Source: Streptomyces sp. CoH27
GTDB taxonomy: Bacteria > Actinomycetota > Actinomycetes > Streptomycetales > Streptomycetaceae
Direction: 5' to 3'
Length of the DNA: 64,000 nt
Assembly (NCBI RefSeq): GCF_020181035.1
Contig: NZ_JAIQYY010000013.1
Coordinates: 78,562-142,561 of the forward strand
Numbering within the stretch: the first letter of the stretch is position 1; each line of letters begins with the position of its first letter. Of the stretch, positions 42,497 through 49,908 are shown in pieces. The position numbers and the translations under genes are program-made. The notes under the pieces are model-generated. The model was not told where the DNA came from and made no database searches. It was given only the letters and a program-made list of their open reading frames with translations.

Positions 42497-42551
42497 AGGT
42501 TCTCCACTGGCGGGGGAGGCCCCGGCGTCCCCGCATGGCAAGGCTGATGCC

Positions 42552-43472
42552 ATGACCAGCATCGACGTACGCGACCTCACCAAGGAGTACGGCGGACGGC
42601 GGGCCGTGGACCGGCTCGGCTTCAGCGTGCGCCCCGGCCGCGTGACCGGCTTCCTCGGCCCCAACGGCGCCGGCAAGTCCACCACCATGCGCCTCGTCCT
42701 CGGCCTCGACCGGCCCACCTCGGGCACCGCCACGATCGGCGGCCGGGCCTATGGCGGACTGCGGGAACCCCTGCGCACGGTGGGCGCGTTGCTCGACGCA
42801 CGCGCCGCGCACGGCTCCCGCACCGCCCGCGACCATCTGCGCGCCCTGGCCACGAGCAACCGCATCCCGGACCGCCGCGTCGACGCCGTGCTGGAGCAGA
42901 CCGGGCTGGCCACGGTGGCGGGGCGCCGGGTACGGACGTACTCCCTCGGCATGCGCCAGCGGCTCGGCATCGCCGCCGCCCTGCTCGGGGATCCCGAGGT
43001 GATCCTGCTCGACGAGCTCGCCAACGGCCTGGACCCCGAGGGCATCGTGTGGATCCGGACGCTGCTGCGCCGACTCGCGGCCGAGGGCCGTACGATCCTG
43101 GTCTCCAGCCATCTGATGGGCGAGACCGCCGCCTTCGCCGACCACCTCGTGATCCTCGGCCGGGGCCGGCTGCTGGCCGACACACCGGTGCAGGACTTCA
43201 TCCACGCGCGCGTACGGCCCCACGTCCGCATCCGCACCACCGACCCCGCCGCGCTGGACGACCTGCTCGCCCGCCACGGCCTCGACGCCGCCCGGGACGC
43301 GGACGGGACCCGGACCGTGCGGCACGCGCGCGTGGACGACCTCGGCCGGCTCCTGGCCGAGGCCGGCGTCCCCGTCCTGGAACTCGCCGCACAGGAGGCC
43401 ACTCTGGAGGAGGCCTACCTCGATCTGACCGCGGCCGAGGCCGAGTTCACCGCACTGTCCCAGGAGGCCTGA
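42552..43472 (+). CDS. ABC transporter ATP-binding protein
   Basis: A 306-residue ATPase of the antibiotic/bacitracin export type. It has Walker A GFLGPNGAGKSTTM, the signature YSLGMRQRLG (LGMRQ in place of LSGGQ, usual for this subclass), Walker B EVILLDELANGLDPEG and the switch SSHLMGE. The extra C-terminal ~90 residues match the DUF4162-like extension of such proteins. It pairs with the permease 2 bp downstream. It is probably controlled by the divergent two-component system. Confidence 0.92.
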   Translation: MTSIDVRDLTKEYGGRRAVDRLGFSVRPGRVTGFLGPNGAGKSTTMRLVLGLDRPTSGTATIGGRAYGGLREPLRTVGALLDARAAHGSRTARDHLRALATSNRIPDRRVDAVLEQTGLATVAGRRVRTYSLGMRQRLGIAAALLGDPEVILLDELANGLDPEGIVWIRTLLRRLAAEGRTILVSSHLMGETAAFADHLVILGRGRLLADTPVQDFIHARVRPHVRIRTTDPAALDDLLARHGLDAARDADGTRTVRHARVDDLGRLLAEAGVPVLELAAQEATLEEAYLDLTAAEAEFTALSQEA

Positions 43473-43474
43473 CC

Positions 43475-44185
43475 ATGTCGTTCGCACCCGTGCTGCACGC
43501 CGAATGGATCAAGATCCGTACCCTGCCCTCGCTCCTCGGCGCTCTGGCCGCGATCCTCCTCGTCACCACCGTGTTCTCGGCCGTCGGAGCGGCAGGTGAC
43601 GCCGACCCGGACCCGCTGTACTCGGTGTTCTTCGGCGTGAACCTCGGCCAGATCGCCGCGATCGCCTTCGGTACGACGGCCGTCGCGGCGGAGTTCCGGG
43701 GCGGCGCGCTGCGGCTGACGCTGTCGGCGGTGCCCGGTCGGCGGCGGTGGTTCGCCGCCAAGGTCACGGCGATCGCCCTGCCCGTGCTGGCCGCAGGCTT
43801 CCTGACCGGGCTGGTCACCGTGCTCGTCGGCAAAGCGGTCCTCGGCACCTCCGGGCCCTCGTGGACCGAGGGGCTGCGCGGCGCCGCCGGTTGCTGCCTC
43901 CAGCTGACGCTGATGGCGCTGTTCGCGGCCGGACTCGCGGCCCTGCTGCGCAGCGGTGTGGCCACGTTGTCCGTTCTGATCCCGTTCGTGCTGATCGTGT
44001 CCTTCGTCGTCGGCGACCTGTCCGCCGGCGTCGCCGACTTCCTGCCCGACCGTGCCGGTCAAGTGGCCCTGCACAGCGCCTGGGACGGTGCCCTCGGCCC
44101 GTGGAGCGGGCTCGCGGTGACCGCGCTGTGGGCGACGGCCGCGCTGCTCGCGGGCGCCTGGCGCCTCGACCGAGGGGACGCCTGA
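43475..44185 (+). CDS. ABC transporter permease
   Basis: A 236-residue ABC-2-type permease with about six hydrophobic helices, starting HAEWIKIRTLPSLLGALAAI, a common N-terminus for this family. FGTTAVAAEFRGGALRLTLSAVPGRRRWFAAK is the conserved cytoplasmic coupling loop. It should form a homodimer that works with the ATPase just upstream, whose stop it follows with a CAGGAGG ribosome site. Its likely job is removing a membrane-active compound or remodelling the envelope. Confidence 0.88.
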   Translation: MSFAPVLHAEWIKIRTLPSLLGALAAILLVTTVFSAVGAAGDADPDPLYSVFFGVNLGQIAAIAFGTTAVAAEFRGGALRLTLSAVPGRRRWFAAKVTAIALPVLAAGFLTGLVTVLVGKAVLGTSGPSWTEGLRGAAGCCLQLTLMALFAAGLAALLRSGVATLSVLIPFVLIVSFVVGDLSAGVADFLPDRAGQVALHSAWDGALGPWSGLAVTALWATAALLAGAWRLDRGDA

Positions 44186-44226
44186 CGGCCCGCCAATTGT
44201 CAGTGCCGCCCGTTTTACTGGAGCAC

Positions 44227-44670
44227 ATGGACATCGCGGAGTGCCTGACCGTCATCGAGTCGCTGTGCGCGGGGGAGTCCCTGCCGCAGGACGGCCGCGC
44301 GGAGCCGGTTCCGGCAGGCGCCGGTCACCGGACCGTGGAGTTAGCGACGAGCCATGGGACAGCGCCGGGCGACGCGGGGGAGCGGCAGCGGGCCGCGGAG
44401 GACCTCCAGGCGTACCGGGAGGCCATAGCGGAGCGGCTGCACGAGCGCTGGGGCCGGCAGGCTCCCTGGGGTCAGCTGACGGTGCGGCTGCGCGCGGGCC
44501 GGGGCGAGGAGATACCGGAGCCCTGGGCCGGTCTCAGCCTGCTCACCGACGAACTGGACGTGTGGCAGGCGCCGGGGACCGGCCGCTGGGTCGCCCTCGG
44601 CGTCGCCGACCGGGACGACGCGGACGAGATACGCCTCCTGGCCACGGTCACGGAGACACCTCCGCCGTGA
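44227..44670 (+). CDS. Hypothetical protein with a TTA codon
   Basis: A 147-residue acidic protein I do not recognise. The C-terminal half (YREAIAERLHERWGRQ, then WAGLSLLTDELDVWQAPGTGRWVALGVADRDDADEIRLL) looks folded; the N-terminal half is rich in Gly/Ala/Pro. Codon 39 is TTA (44341-44343), the only TTA I noticed inside a gene in this window. In Streptomyces such genes need the bldA tRNA, so this one would be expressed late in growth. A GGAG ribosome site precedes the ATG. Immediate neighbours give no clear function. Confidence 0.65.
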   Translation: MDIAECLTVIESLCAGESLPQDGRAEPVPAGAGHRTVELATSHGTAPGDAGERQRAAEDLQAYREAIAERLHERWGRQAPWGQLTVRLRAGRGEEIPEPWAGLSLLTDELDVWQAPGTGRWVALGVADRDDADEIRLLATVTETPPP

Positions 44671-44790
44671 CCGTCGGCCGCGCGGTGCCGGCAGCGGGTC
44701 CGGCTCCTTCGCCCGGCCACCGTCGAGCAGACCCCGACGGTGACGCTGGGCCTGCGGCTGTGGCGCTTGGCCTGCGCGGCCGTGATGCTG

Positions 44791-44846
44791 GGCCTGGGGC
44801 CTGGGGCCTGGGGCCTGGGGCCTGGGGCCTGGGGCCTGGGGCCTGG
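44791..44846. repeat. Tandem 7-bp repeat, eight copies of GGCCTGG
   Basis: Eight perfect copies of a heptamer lie in the 200-bp gap before the glycosylase stop. Seven is not a multiple that disturbs a frame over three copies, but no gene is seen here. The array could vary in length by slippage. Confidence 0.9.
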
Positions 44847-44877
44847 AACCATGGCGCTGGGTGCGTGGCCGTGACCG

Positions 44878-45423
44878 TCAGGCGCGTGCGGCGGCCCGCA
44901 GCCGGGCGAACTCCTCCGCCATGGTCTGCGCCGTCCAGTGCGCGTTCAGCCCGCTCGGATTGGGCAGCACCCACACCCGGGTCTCCCCGAACGTCCGCTC
45001 CTGCGGTCCCACTTGAGCCGTGCGCTCACCGAAGGCCGCCCGGTACGCGGTCACCCCGACCACGGCCAGCCACCTCGGCGCCAGCCGCGCCACCTTCGCG
45101 GTGAGCAGCCGCCCGCCCTCGACGTACTCCTCGGCGGTCAGCTCGTCGGCCCGCGCGGTCGCCCGCGCCACCACGTTCGTGATGCCCAGCCCGTACGACA
45201 GCAGCTCGCCCTGCTCCGCCGGCTTCAGCAGCCTCGGCGTGAAGCCGGACAGGTGCAGCACCGGCCAGAAGCGGTTGCCCGGGCGGGCGAAATGGTGACC
45301 GGTCGCCGCCGTGAGCAAGCCTGGGTTGATTCCACAGAAGAGGATGTCGAGGCCGTCCGCGACGACGTCCGGTACGAGACGGTCGCGGGCGGCCTCCAGC
45401 TCCTCCCGGCTGAAGCGGGTCAG
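44878..45423 (-). CDS. mug: G/U mismatch-specific DNA glycosylase
   Basis: A 181-residue MUG/TDG-type glycosylase if started at the CTG at 45423. The catalytic motif GINPGLLT lies near residue 40, followed by ATGHHFARPGNRFWP; the late LPNPSGLNAHWT is the second conserved motif. It removes uracil or thymine from G-mismatches. No ATG or GTG lies in frame upstream of the catalytic motif for at least 100 bp. The CTG overlaps the purB stop as CTGA, the same geometry as the ATGA and GTGA couplings elsewhere here. The first TTG inside the gene (45318) would remove part of the motif. Confidence 0.75.
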   Translation of the reverse strand: MTRFSREELEAARDRLVPDVVADGLDILFCGINPGLLTAATGHHFARPGNRFWPVLHLSGFTPRLLKPAEQGELLSYGLGITNVVARATARADELTAEEYVEGGRLLTAKVARLAPRWLAVVGVTAYRAAFGERTAQVGPQERTFGETRVWVLPNPSGLNAHWTAQTMAEEFARLRAAARA

Positions 45424-46865
45424 AGGATCGCCCCGGGGGTGTATCCGGCCGCCGCCGGGCGCTGCTTCACGATCTCCTCGATCCGGCCGACGACGACACC
45501 GACCTGGTCGGCGGCGGCGCCGGTGAAGGACAGCTTGTCGGCCATCAGCGCCGAGAGCTGCTCACGGTCGAGCGGAAGACGGCCGTCGGCGGCGAGCTTG
45601 TCGAGCAGGTCGTTGCGCTCGGCGCCCTGCTCGCGCATCGCGAGCGCGGTGGCGACGGCGTTCTCCTTGATCGCCTCGTGCGCGACCTCGCGACCGACCC
45701 CGGCGCGCACGGCGCCCATGAGCACCTTGGTGGTGGCGAGGAACGGCAGGTAGCGGTCCAGCTCACGGGCGATGACCGCCGGGAAGGCGCCGAACTCGTC
45801 CAGGACCGTCAGGAAGGTCTCCAGCAGGCCGTCGAGGGCGAAGAACGCGTCCGGCAGTGCGACCCGGCGCACCACCGAGCAGGACACGTCGCCCTCGTTC
45901 CACTGGTCGCCCGCCAGCTCGCCGGTCATCGAGGCGTAGCCGCGCAGGATGACCATCAGGCCGTTGACGCGCTCGCAGGAGCGGGTGTTCATCTTGTGCG
46001 GCATGGCCGAGGAGCCGACCTGGCCCGGCTTGAAGCCTTCGGTGACCAGCTCGTGCCCGGCCATCAGCCGGATCGTCTTGGCCAGCGAGGACGGCGCCGC
46101 CGCCAGCTGCACCAGGGCGGTGACGACCTCGTAGTCCAGCGAGCGCGGGTAGACCTGGCCGACCGAGGTGAACGCCTGCGCGAAGCCCAGGTGCCCGGCG
46201 ATCCGGTTCTCCAGCTCGGCGAGCTTCGCCGCGTCGCCCCCGAGCAGGTCCAGCATGTCCTGCGCGGTGCCGACCGGGCCCTTGATGCCGCGCAGCGGGT
46301 AGCGGCCGAGCAGCTCCTCGACGCGGCCGTAGGCGACGAGCAGCTCGTCGGCGGCGGTGGCGAAACGCTTGCCGAGGGTGGTGGCCTGCGCGGCCACGTT
46401 GTGCGAGCGGCCGGCCATGACCAGCTCGGCGTACTCGCCGGCCAGCTTGCCGAGGCGCGCGAGGACCGCCACCGTACGGTCGCGCATCAGCTCCAGCGAG
46501 AGCCGGATCTGCAGCTGCTCCACGTTCTCGGTGAGGTCACGGGAGGTCATGCCCTTGTGCACGTGCTCGTGCCCGGCGAGGTCGTTGAACTCCTCGATCC
46601 GCGCCTTCACATCGTGCCGGGTGACCTTCTCGCGCTCGGCGATCGAGGCCAGGTCGACGGTGTCGAGGACGCGCTCGTAGTCGGCGATCGCCTCGTCCGG
46701 CACCTCGATGCCGAGGTCCTTCTGGGCCCGCAGCACGGCGAGCCAGAGCTGCCGCTCCAGTTTCACCTTCTGCTCGGGGGACCAGAGCGTGGCGAGCTCG
46801 GCGGAGGCGTAGCGTCCGGCGAGGACGTTCGGGATGCGGGGCTTGGCGGGCGCGGCAGAAGTCAC
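45420..46865 (-). CDS. purB: Adenylosuccinate lyase
   Basis: A 481-residue fumarase/aspartase-superfamily lyase. It has the signature GSSAMPHKMNTRSCERV and the catalytic-region AGRSHNVAAQATTLGKR. It acts twice in purine synthesis, splitting SAICAR and adenylosuccinate to release fumarate. GTG at 46865 (VTSAAPAKPRIPN) is chosen because a TAGAAT -10 box ends 8 bp upstream and the longer open frame has no likely start. Its stop overlaps the glycosylase. Confidence 0.93.
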   Translation of the reverse strand: MTSAAPAKPRIPNVLAGRYASAELATLWSPEQKVKLERQLWLAVLRAQKDLGIEVPDEAIADYERVLDTVDLASIAEREKVTRHDVKARIEEFNDLAGHEHVHKGMTSRDLTENVEQLQIRLSLELMRDRTVAVLARLGKLAGEYAELVMAGRSHNVAAQATTLGKRFATAADELLVAYGRVEELLGRYPLRGIKGPVGTAQDMLDLLGGDAAKLAELENRIAGHLGFAQAFTSVGQVYPRSLDYEVVTALVQLAAAPSSLAKTIRLMAGHELVTEGFKPGQVGSSAMPHKMNTRSCERVNGLMVILRGYASMTGELAGDQWNEGDVSCSVVRRVALPDAFFALDGLLETFLTVLDEFGAFPAVIARELDRYLPFLATTKVLMGAVRAGVGREVAHEAIKENAVATALAMREQGAERNDLLDKLAADGRLPLDREQLSALMADKLSFTGAAADQVGVVVGRIEEIVKQRPAAAGYTPGAIL

Positions 46866-46873
46866 GTGTATGG

Positions 46874-46879
46874 ATTCTA
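46874..46879 (-). promoter_or_regulatory. -10 box of purB
   Basis: TAGAAT on the minus strand ends 8 bp before the GTG, so transcription should start within 1 to 2 bp of the start codon. No good -35 is seen. Confidence 0.45.
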
Positions 46880-47390
46880 CTGGTGGTTTGTGCAGGCCAG
46901 CGCCAGGCCCCGGTTCGGCTGAAGCTACGAGAGGCCCGTCACGTCGTGGGCGGAGGCTACGTCTGGCCCTCGTACGGCAGCAGCTCCGGGCGCTTGGCCG
47001 GGCGGCCGTCGCCGGGTGGCGCGACAGCGAACCGGCGAACTTCGTCGACCAGGACGAGCAGGTCGCCCTGCTCACCTGATGCGTCAGTGGCACCGACCTG
47101 CCCGCCGACGTCCGGGCAGCCGGGGCACTCGTCCTGCTCCACGGCGCCAAGATCACCCGCATCTCCACCCTTGATGGGCTATTTGAATCTTGAATCCCCC
47201 CACCTGCGGTCGGCAAGACCGCCAAGACGATCGAGGCTGTGCCGTTTCCCCAGGCACTCGTTCCGCGGCCCTTGGCGTTGCTACGAGACGCCGATGCACC
47301 TACGGCCACGGCGGCCCTGTCTCACGGCACCGGCCGGCTGCCCACGCCGACTTCCGTATGCAGTCTTCCCGAAACGCTTGACCCGACAGG
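46880..47390 (+). pseudogene. Gene debris, possibly from an integrase-like gene
   Basis: About 500 bp without an intact gene. Fragments in different frames include an Arg/Ala-rich stretch ending in DEQVALLT before a stop at 47080, and DLPADVRAAGALVLLHGAKITRI at 47095-47163. The second resembles a helical segment of Streptomyces site-specific integrase-like proteins. No start codon with ribosome site goes with either. Confidence in the integrase reading is low; that the region is non-coding debris is more secure. Confidence 0.3.
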
Positions 47391-47408
47391 ATTTGAACAT
47401 GTTCAAAT
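47391..47408. promoter_or_regulatory. Perfect 18-bp palindrome
   Basis: ATTTGAACA-TGTTCAAAT is a perfect palindrome, AT-rich against its surroundings. It lies about 65 bp ahead of the small membrane protein gene, so it may be an operator. TTGACC (47379-47384) lies just before it as a possible -35. Confidence 0.5.
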
Positions 47409-47471
47409 AGCATGCCGGGAGTCGAGAAGGAACTGCCCTCATCCGCGCGGCAGATCTCACGAGGAGGCACG

Positions 47472-47645
47472 GTGGGTTCGGGTGCGGTGGTCATCGCATA
47501 CGCCTTCCTGATCTACACAATCCTGATGGCGCTGTTCTGCGTCTTCATCGGGTCCAGGACCTCCTGGAGGATGGGCTGGCTCATATCAGTTCCGGTGATC
47601 TTCGCGCCCTGGGGTTTGGTGCTGATCGGGTTCGCCGTCTACTGA
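47472..47645 (+). CDS. Small membrane protein (57 aa)
   Basis: A 57-residue peptide of two hydrophobic helices (VVIAYAFLIYTILMALFCVFI and GWLISVPVIFAPWGLVLIGFAVY, each given in part by its flanks) around a short basic turn SRTSWRM. GTG at 47472 is strongly supported by GAGGAGG 6 bp upstream; the ATG at 47412 has no such site. I do not recognise a family. It stands alone between a palindrome and a strong terminator, which argues that it is really expressed. Confidence 0.6.
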   Translation: MGSGAVVIAYAFLIYTILMALFCVFIGSRTSWRMGWLISVPVIFAPWGLVLIGFAVY

Positions 47646-47668
47646 CCGGTCCCGGCGGCCGGGACCGG
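47646..47668 (+). terminator. Strong hairpin terminator after the small membrane protein gene
   Basis: CCGGTCCCGG and CCGGGACCGG form a perfect 10-bp stem with a 3-nt loop, starting on the base after the stop codon. Confidence 0.8.
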
Positions 47669-47951
47669 GGCGGCGGCCGACGGTGGGGGAGTAGGTGTGC
47701 CATCTCATCGCACGCCGCGCTCGGCGGCCGACCGCCCCTCGGCCGGACCGCCGGAAGCGACTACCGCTCACGGCAGGAGCGGAAGCAGGCCATCGCACGC
47801 TCGCCGGGCCGGAAGATCTCCTCATGCCAGGGCCGGTGCCCGGTGCACCAGGCATGCCACATCGCTCGGATCAAGGTGCTCATCGAGAGCGACGACTGTC
47901 GTCACGGACCCCACTCTTCAGCCTGACGACCCCGTTCGTCACACTGACGCC
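47669..47951. other. Intergenic region without a recognised gene
   Basis: About 280 bp. One frame gives a cysteine-containing stretch (CQGRCPVHQACHIARIKVLI) with a stop at 47925 but no start codon or ribosome site. It may be a relic. The promoter of the following membrane-protein pair should lie at the end. Confidence 0.3.
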
Positions 47952-48560
47952 GTGCTTCGCATAGCCACCGCCACCTCGTCCCGGCAGGTCCGCCGCCTCA
48001 CCACGATGGCGTTTTTCGGTCCGCCGGTGATCGTCGGGCTGTCGTTGCTGGCCGCCAATCCGGACTGGAGCGGGCTCGGACTGGCGCTCGGGACCTTCGC
48101 GCTGATCGCGACTCTCTCGCTGATGATCACCGCAGCGCCGAACGGGTGGTTGATCGTCGGCGGGGTGATCGTGGGGATCGCCGCGCTGTCCGGGCCGGGG
48201 CCGGTGCTGCAGGCGGAGGTGATGGCGCACCAAGGGCAGCGGGTGGAGGTGCGGGTCACCTCGGTGAAGACGTACCAGGGCAAGCACGGGCCGGAGTACA
48301 TCTGCCATCTGGGGCGGGTGGACGGCAAGCCGCTCAAGCACGCCGAGCTGGGCAACGACTCCTGCGGCGGGCCGACGGAAGTCGGGCAGACCGAGGACGT
48401 GCTCGTCGACCCGCACGGCTGGACGGCGCCGCAGCCGGCCGACACGGACTACAGCGGGATCGACATCGCCGCGTGGGCCCTGCCGGTGGTACTGGTGCTC
48501 TTCGAGCTGCTGGTCTGGCTGTCCCGGCGGGTCGGGCTGCGCCGGTTCGAGGGCCACTGA
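47952..48560 (+). CDS. Membrane protein of unknown function, paralogue 1
   Basis: A 202-residue protein. Two or three hydrophobic helices (PVIVGLSLLAANPDW, FALIATLSLMITAAP, WLIVGGVIVGIAALSG) precede a soluble loop with two Cys (YICHLGRVDG and LGNDSCGG). A final helix (WALPVVLVLFELLVWLS) leads to a basic tail. It shares its layout and several motifs with the next gene: EVRVTSV versus EVRITSV, and TEDVLVDPHGW versus TEDLLVDPSGW. The stop overlaps the next start by 1 bp (TGATG). The Cys pair and outside loop suggest a disulfide-stabilised extracytoplasmic domain. Confidence 0.7.
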   Translation: MLRIATATSSRQVRRLTTMAFFGPPVIVGLSLLAANPDWSGLGLALGTFALIATLSLMITAAPNGWLIVGGVIVGIAALSGPGPVLQAEVMAHQGQRVEVRVTSVKTYQGKHGPEYICHLGRVDGKPLKHAELGNDSCGGPTEVGQTEDVLVDPHGWTAPQPADTDYSGIDIAAWALPVVLVLFELLVWLSRRVGLRRFEGH

Positions 48561-49243
48561 TGGCGCCCGGGTCCCGGAAGAACGTGGCCTGGCCGCCGCA
48601 CGTGGTGCGCCGGCTCGCCCGCACAGCCGCGCTCGTCCCCCTGCTGATGGTGGGCATCGGCGTGCTCGGCACCAGCCCGGACTGGTTTCCGGCGGCGCTG
48701 ATCCTCGGCCTGCTGACCGTGGCCCTCGCGATCGCGGTGCTGATGGCGACCGCAACGAAGGGGTGGGTGTTCTTCGCCGGGCTGATCATCGGACTGGTCG
48801 TCGAGCTCGGCTCTGGGCTGGTCTTCCAGATGCAGAGCCAGGGGCAGCGTACCGAGGTGCGGATCACCTCGGTGTACACCACCGAGGGCAAGACCGGCCC
48901 GATCTACCACTGCAGGCTGAAGCGGACCGACGGCAGGCCGATGGACCACGCCGACATCGTCGGCATGGGCTGCAACGGCACGGAGGACGCGGGCACCACC
49001 GAGGACCTGCTGGTCGACCCGAGCGGCTGGCTGGCCCCGCAGCCCGCCGATGCCGACTTCAGCTCCCTCCCCGTCGGCGTCGTGGGAGTCGGCGTCGCGA
49101 TCGGGTTGTGGGAGCTGACTGTCTGGCAGACTCGCCGGACCGGCCTGCGCGAGGCCGCGGCGAACCCGACGGCGCCCGGCCGGTCGAGCGGTGCCAAGCC
49201 GAGCGCCGACAACCGGAGCAAGAAGAAGCGCAAGCGGCGCTAG
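48560..49243 (+). CDS. Membrane protein of unknown function, paralogue 2
   Basis: A 227-residue paralogue of the preceding gene with the same order: N-terminal helices (LVPLLMVGIGVLG, FAGLIIGLVVELG), a soluble domain with Cys in YHCRLKRTDG and GMGCNGTEDAG, and a C-terminal helix. It adds a highly basic tail ending KKKRKRR. The two genes are translationally coupled, so the products probably form a heteromer or act on the same process. No homologous family of known function is recognised. Confidence 0.7.
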   Translation: MAPGSRKNVAWPPHVVRRLARTAALVPLLMVGIGVLGTSPDWFPAALILGLLTVALAIAVLMATATKGWVFFAGLIIGLVVELGSGLVFQMQSQGQRTEVRITSVYTTEGKTGPIYHCRLKRTDGRPMDHADIVGMGCNGTEDAGTTEDLLVDPSGWLAPQPADADFSSLPVGVVGVGVAIGLWELTVWQTRRTGLREAAANPTAPGRSSGAKPSADNRSKKKRKRR

Positions 49244-49413
49244 TGCTGGAGTTTGCCCTGGAGGGCGAGAGGCAGGTGCCCTCGACGGCCGACTTGATGT
49301 AGCCGGCGTTGCGCCCTGATACCACGTCGCTTTGTCAGGCCGACGCCGGAGGAGGACTTCGACGCGAGGGTGCTGTACCCGAGCCACCAGTACTGAGCGC
49401 GGAATGGGCCTGC

Positions 49414-49824
49414 CTACCCCTCATCGGCCTCCTGGTCGGCGGCTTTGTTGGCGCGGTCGATCTCGGCCATGTGCTCCTCCGCCCAGGTCCGCAGCCCCGC
49501 AAGCGCGGCTTCCAGGGACAGTCCGAGTCCGGTGAGTCGGTAGAAGACGCGCGGCGGCACGGTCGGTTCGACCCGGCGCGACACCAGCCCGTCGCGGGTC
49601 AGGCTTCGCAGCGTCACGGACAGCATCTTCTGTGAGACGCCGGGCATCCGGCGTCTCAGCTCCGCGAAGCGCACCTCGTCCGGTGCGGCATCGGCGAGCG
49701 TCTTGACGGCCATGGACGTCCACTTCGTACCGATGCGGTCCAGCAACTGCCGCGTCGGGCAATGGGGATCGAACAGATCGCCGCGTACCCCGCGACCGGC
49801 GGCCCGGGCTCCTCGGGTGGTCAC
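49414..49824 (-). CDS. HxlR-family regulator
   Basis: A 136-residue HxlR-type winged-helix regulator: DPHCPTRQLLDRIGTKWTSMAVKTLA, RFAELRRRMPGVSQKMLSVTLRSLTRDGLV and the wing RRVEPTVPPRVFYRLT. The Cys in PHCPTR is where this family often senses electrophiles or oxidants. GTG at 49824 has a GGAAGG site upstream. It is divergent from an alpha/beta hydrolase whose start lies in a GGTNACC repeat, the likely operator. Confidence 0.85.
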   Translation of the reverse strand: MTTRGARAAGRGVRGDLFDPHCPTRQLLDRIGTKWTSMAVKTLADAAPDEVRFAELRRRMPGVSQKMLSVTLRSLTRDGLVSRRVEPTVPPRVFYRLTGLGLSLEAALAGLRTWAEEHMAEIDRANKAADQEADEG

Positions 49825-49891
49825 CTGTGGCTCACCACCTTCCCTGGAAGTGCCGTCTAGGAAGCTGTCGGACAGTTACCTATCGTGCTGT

Positions 49892-49908
49892 GGTCACCAA
49901 TGGTAACC
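49892..49908. promoter_or_regulatory. Candidate HxlR operator over the hydrolase start
   Basis: GGTCACC and GGTAACC, each nearly palindromic, flank AAT. A third, weaker half (AGTTACC) lies at 49874. The repeat covers the probable ATG at 49900, so binding would block translation or a leaderless transcript. Confidence 0.45.

Noticed and set aside
40610..42733. Single long frame joining the response regulator to upstream sequence
   Set aside because: The upstream part is a shadow of the histidine kinase in another frame; the regulator starts at 41266 next to the kinase stop.
44791..44846. CRISPR array
   Set aside because: Units are 7 bp with no spacers, and no cas genes are present.
45318..45318. 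TTG start for the mismatch glycosylase
   Set aside because: It would remove the FCGINPG catalytic motif, which is encoded in frame upstream.
47205..47240. VGKTAKTI-like P-loop fragment
   Set aside because: Only eight residues, with stops on both sides and no neighbouring ATPase motifs.
47385..47420. Possible tRNA T-arm (minus strand reads GTTCAAATCC)
   Set aside because: The arm has a mismatch, and no acceptor, D-arm or anticodon arm can be folded around it; the palindrome explains the sequence better.
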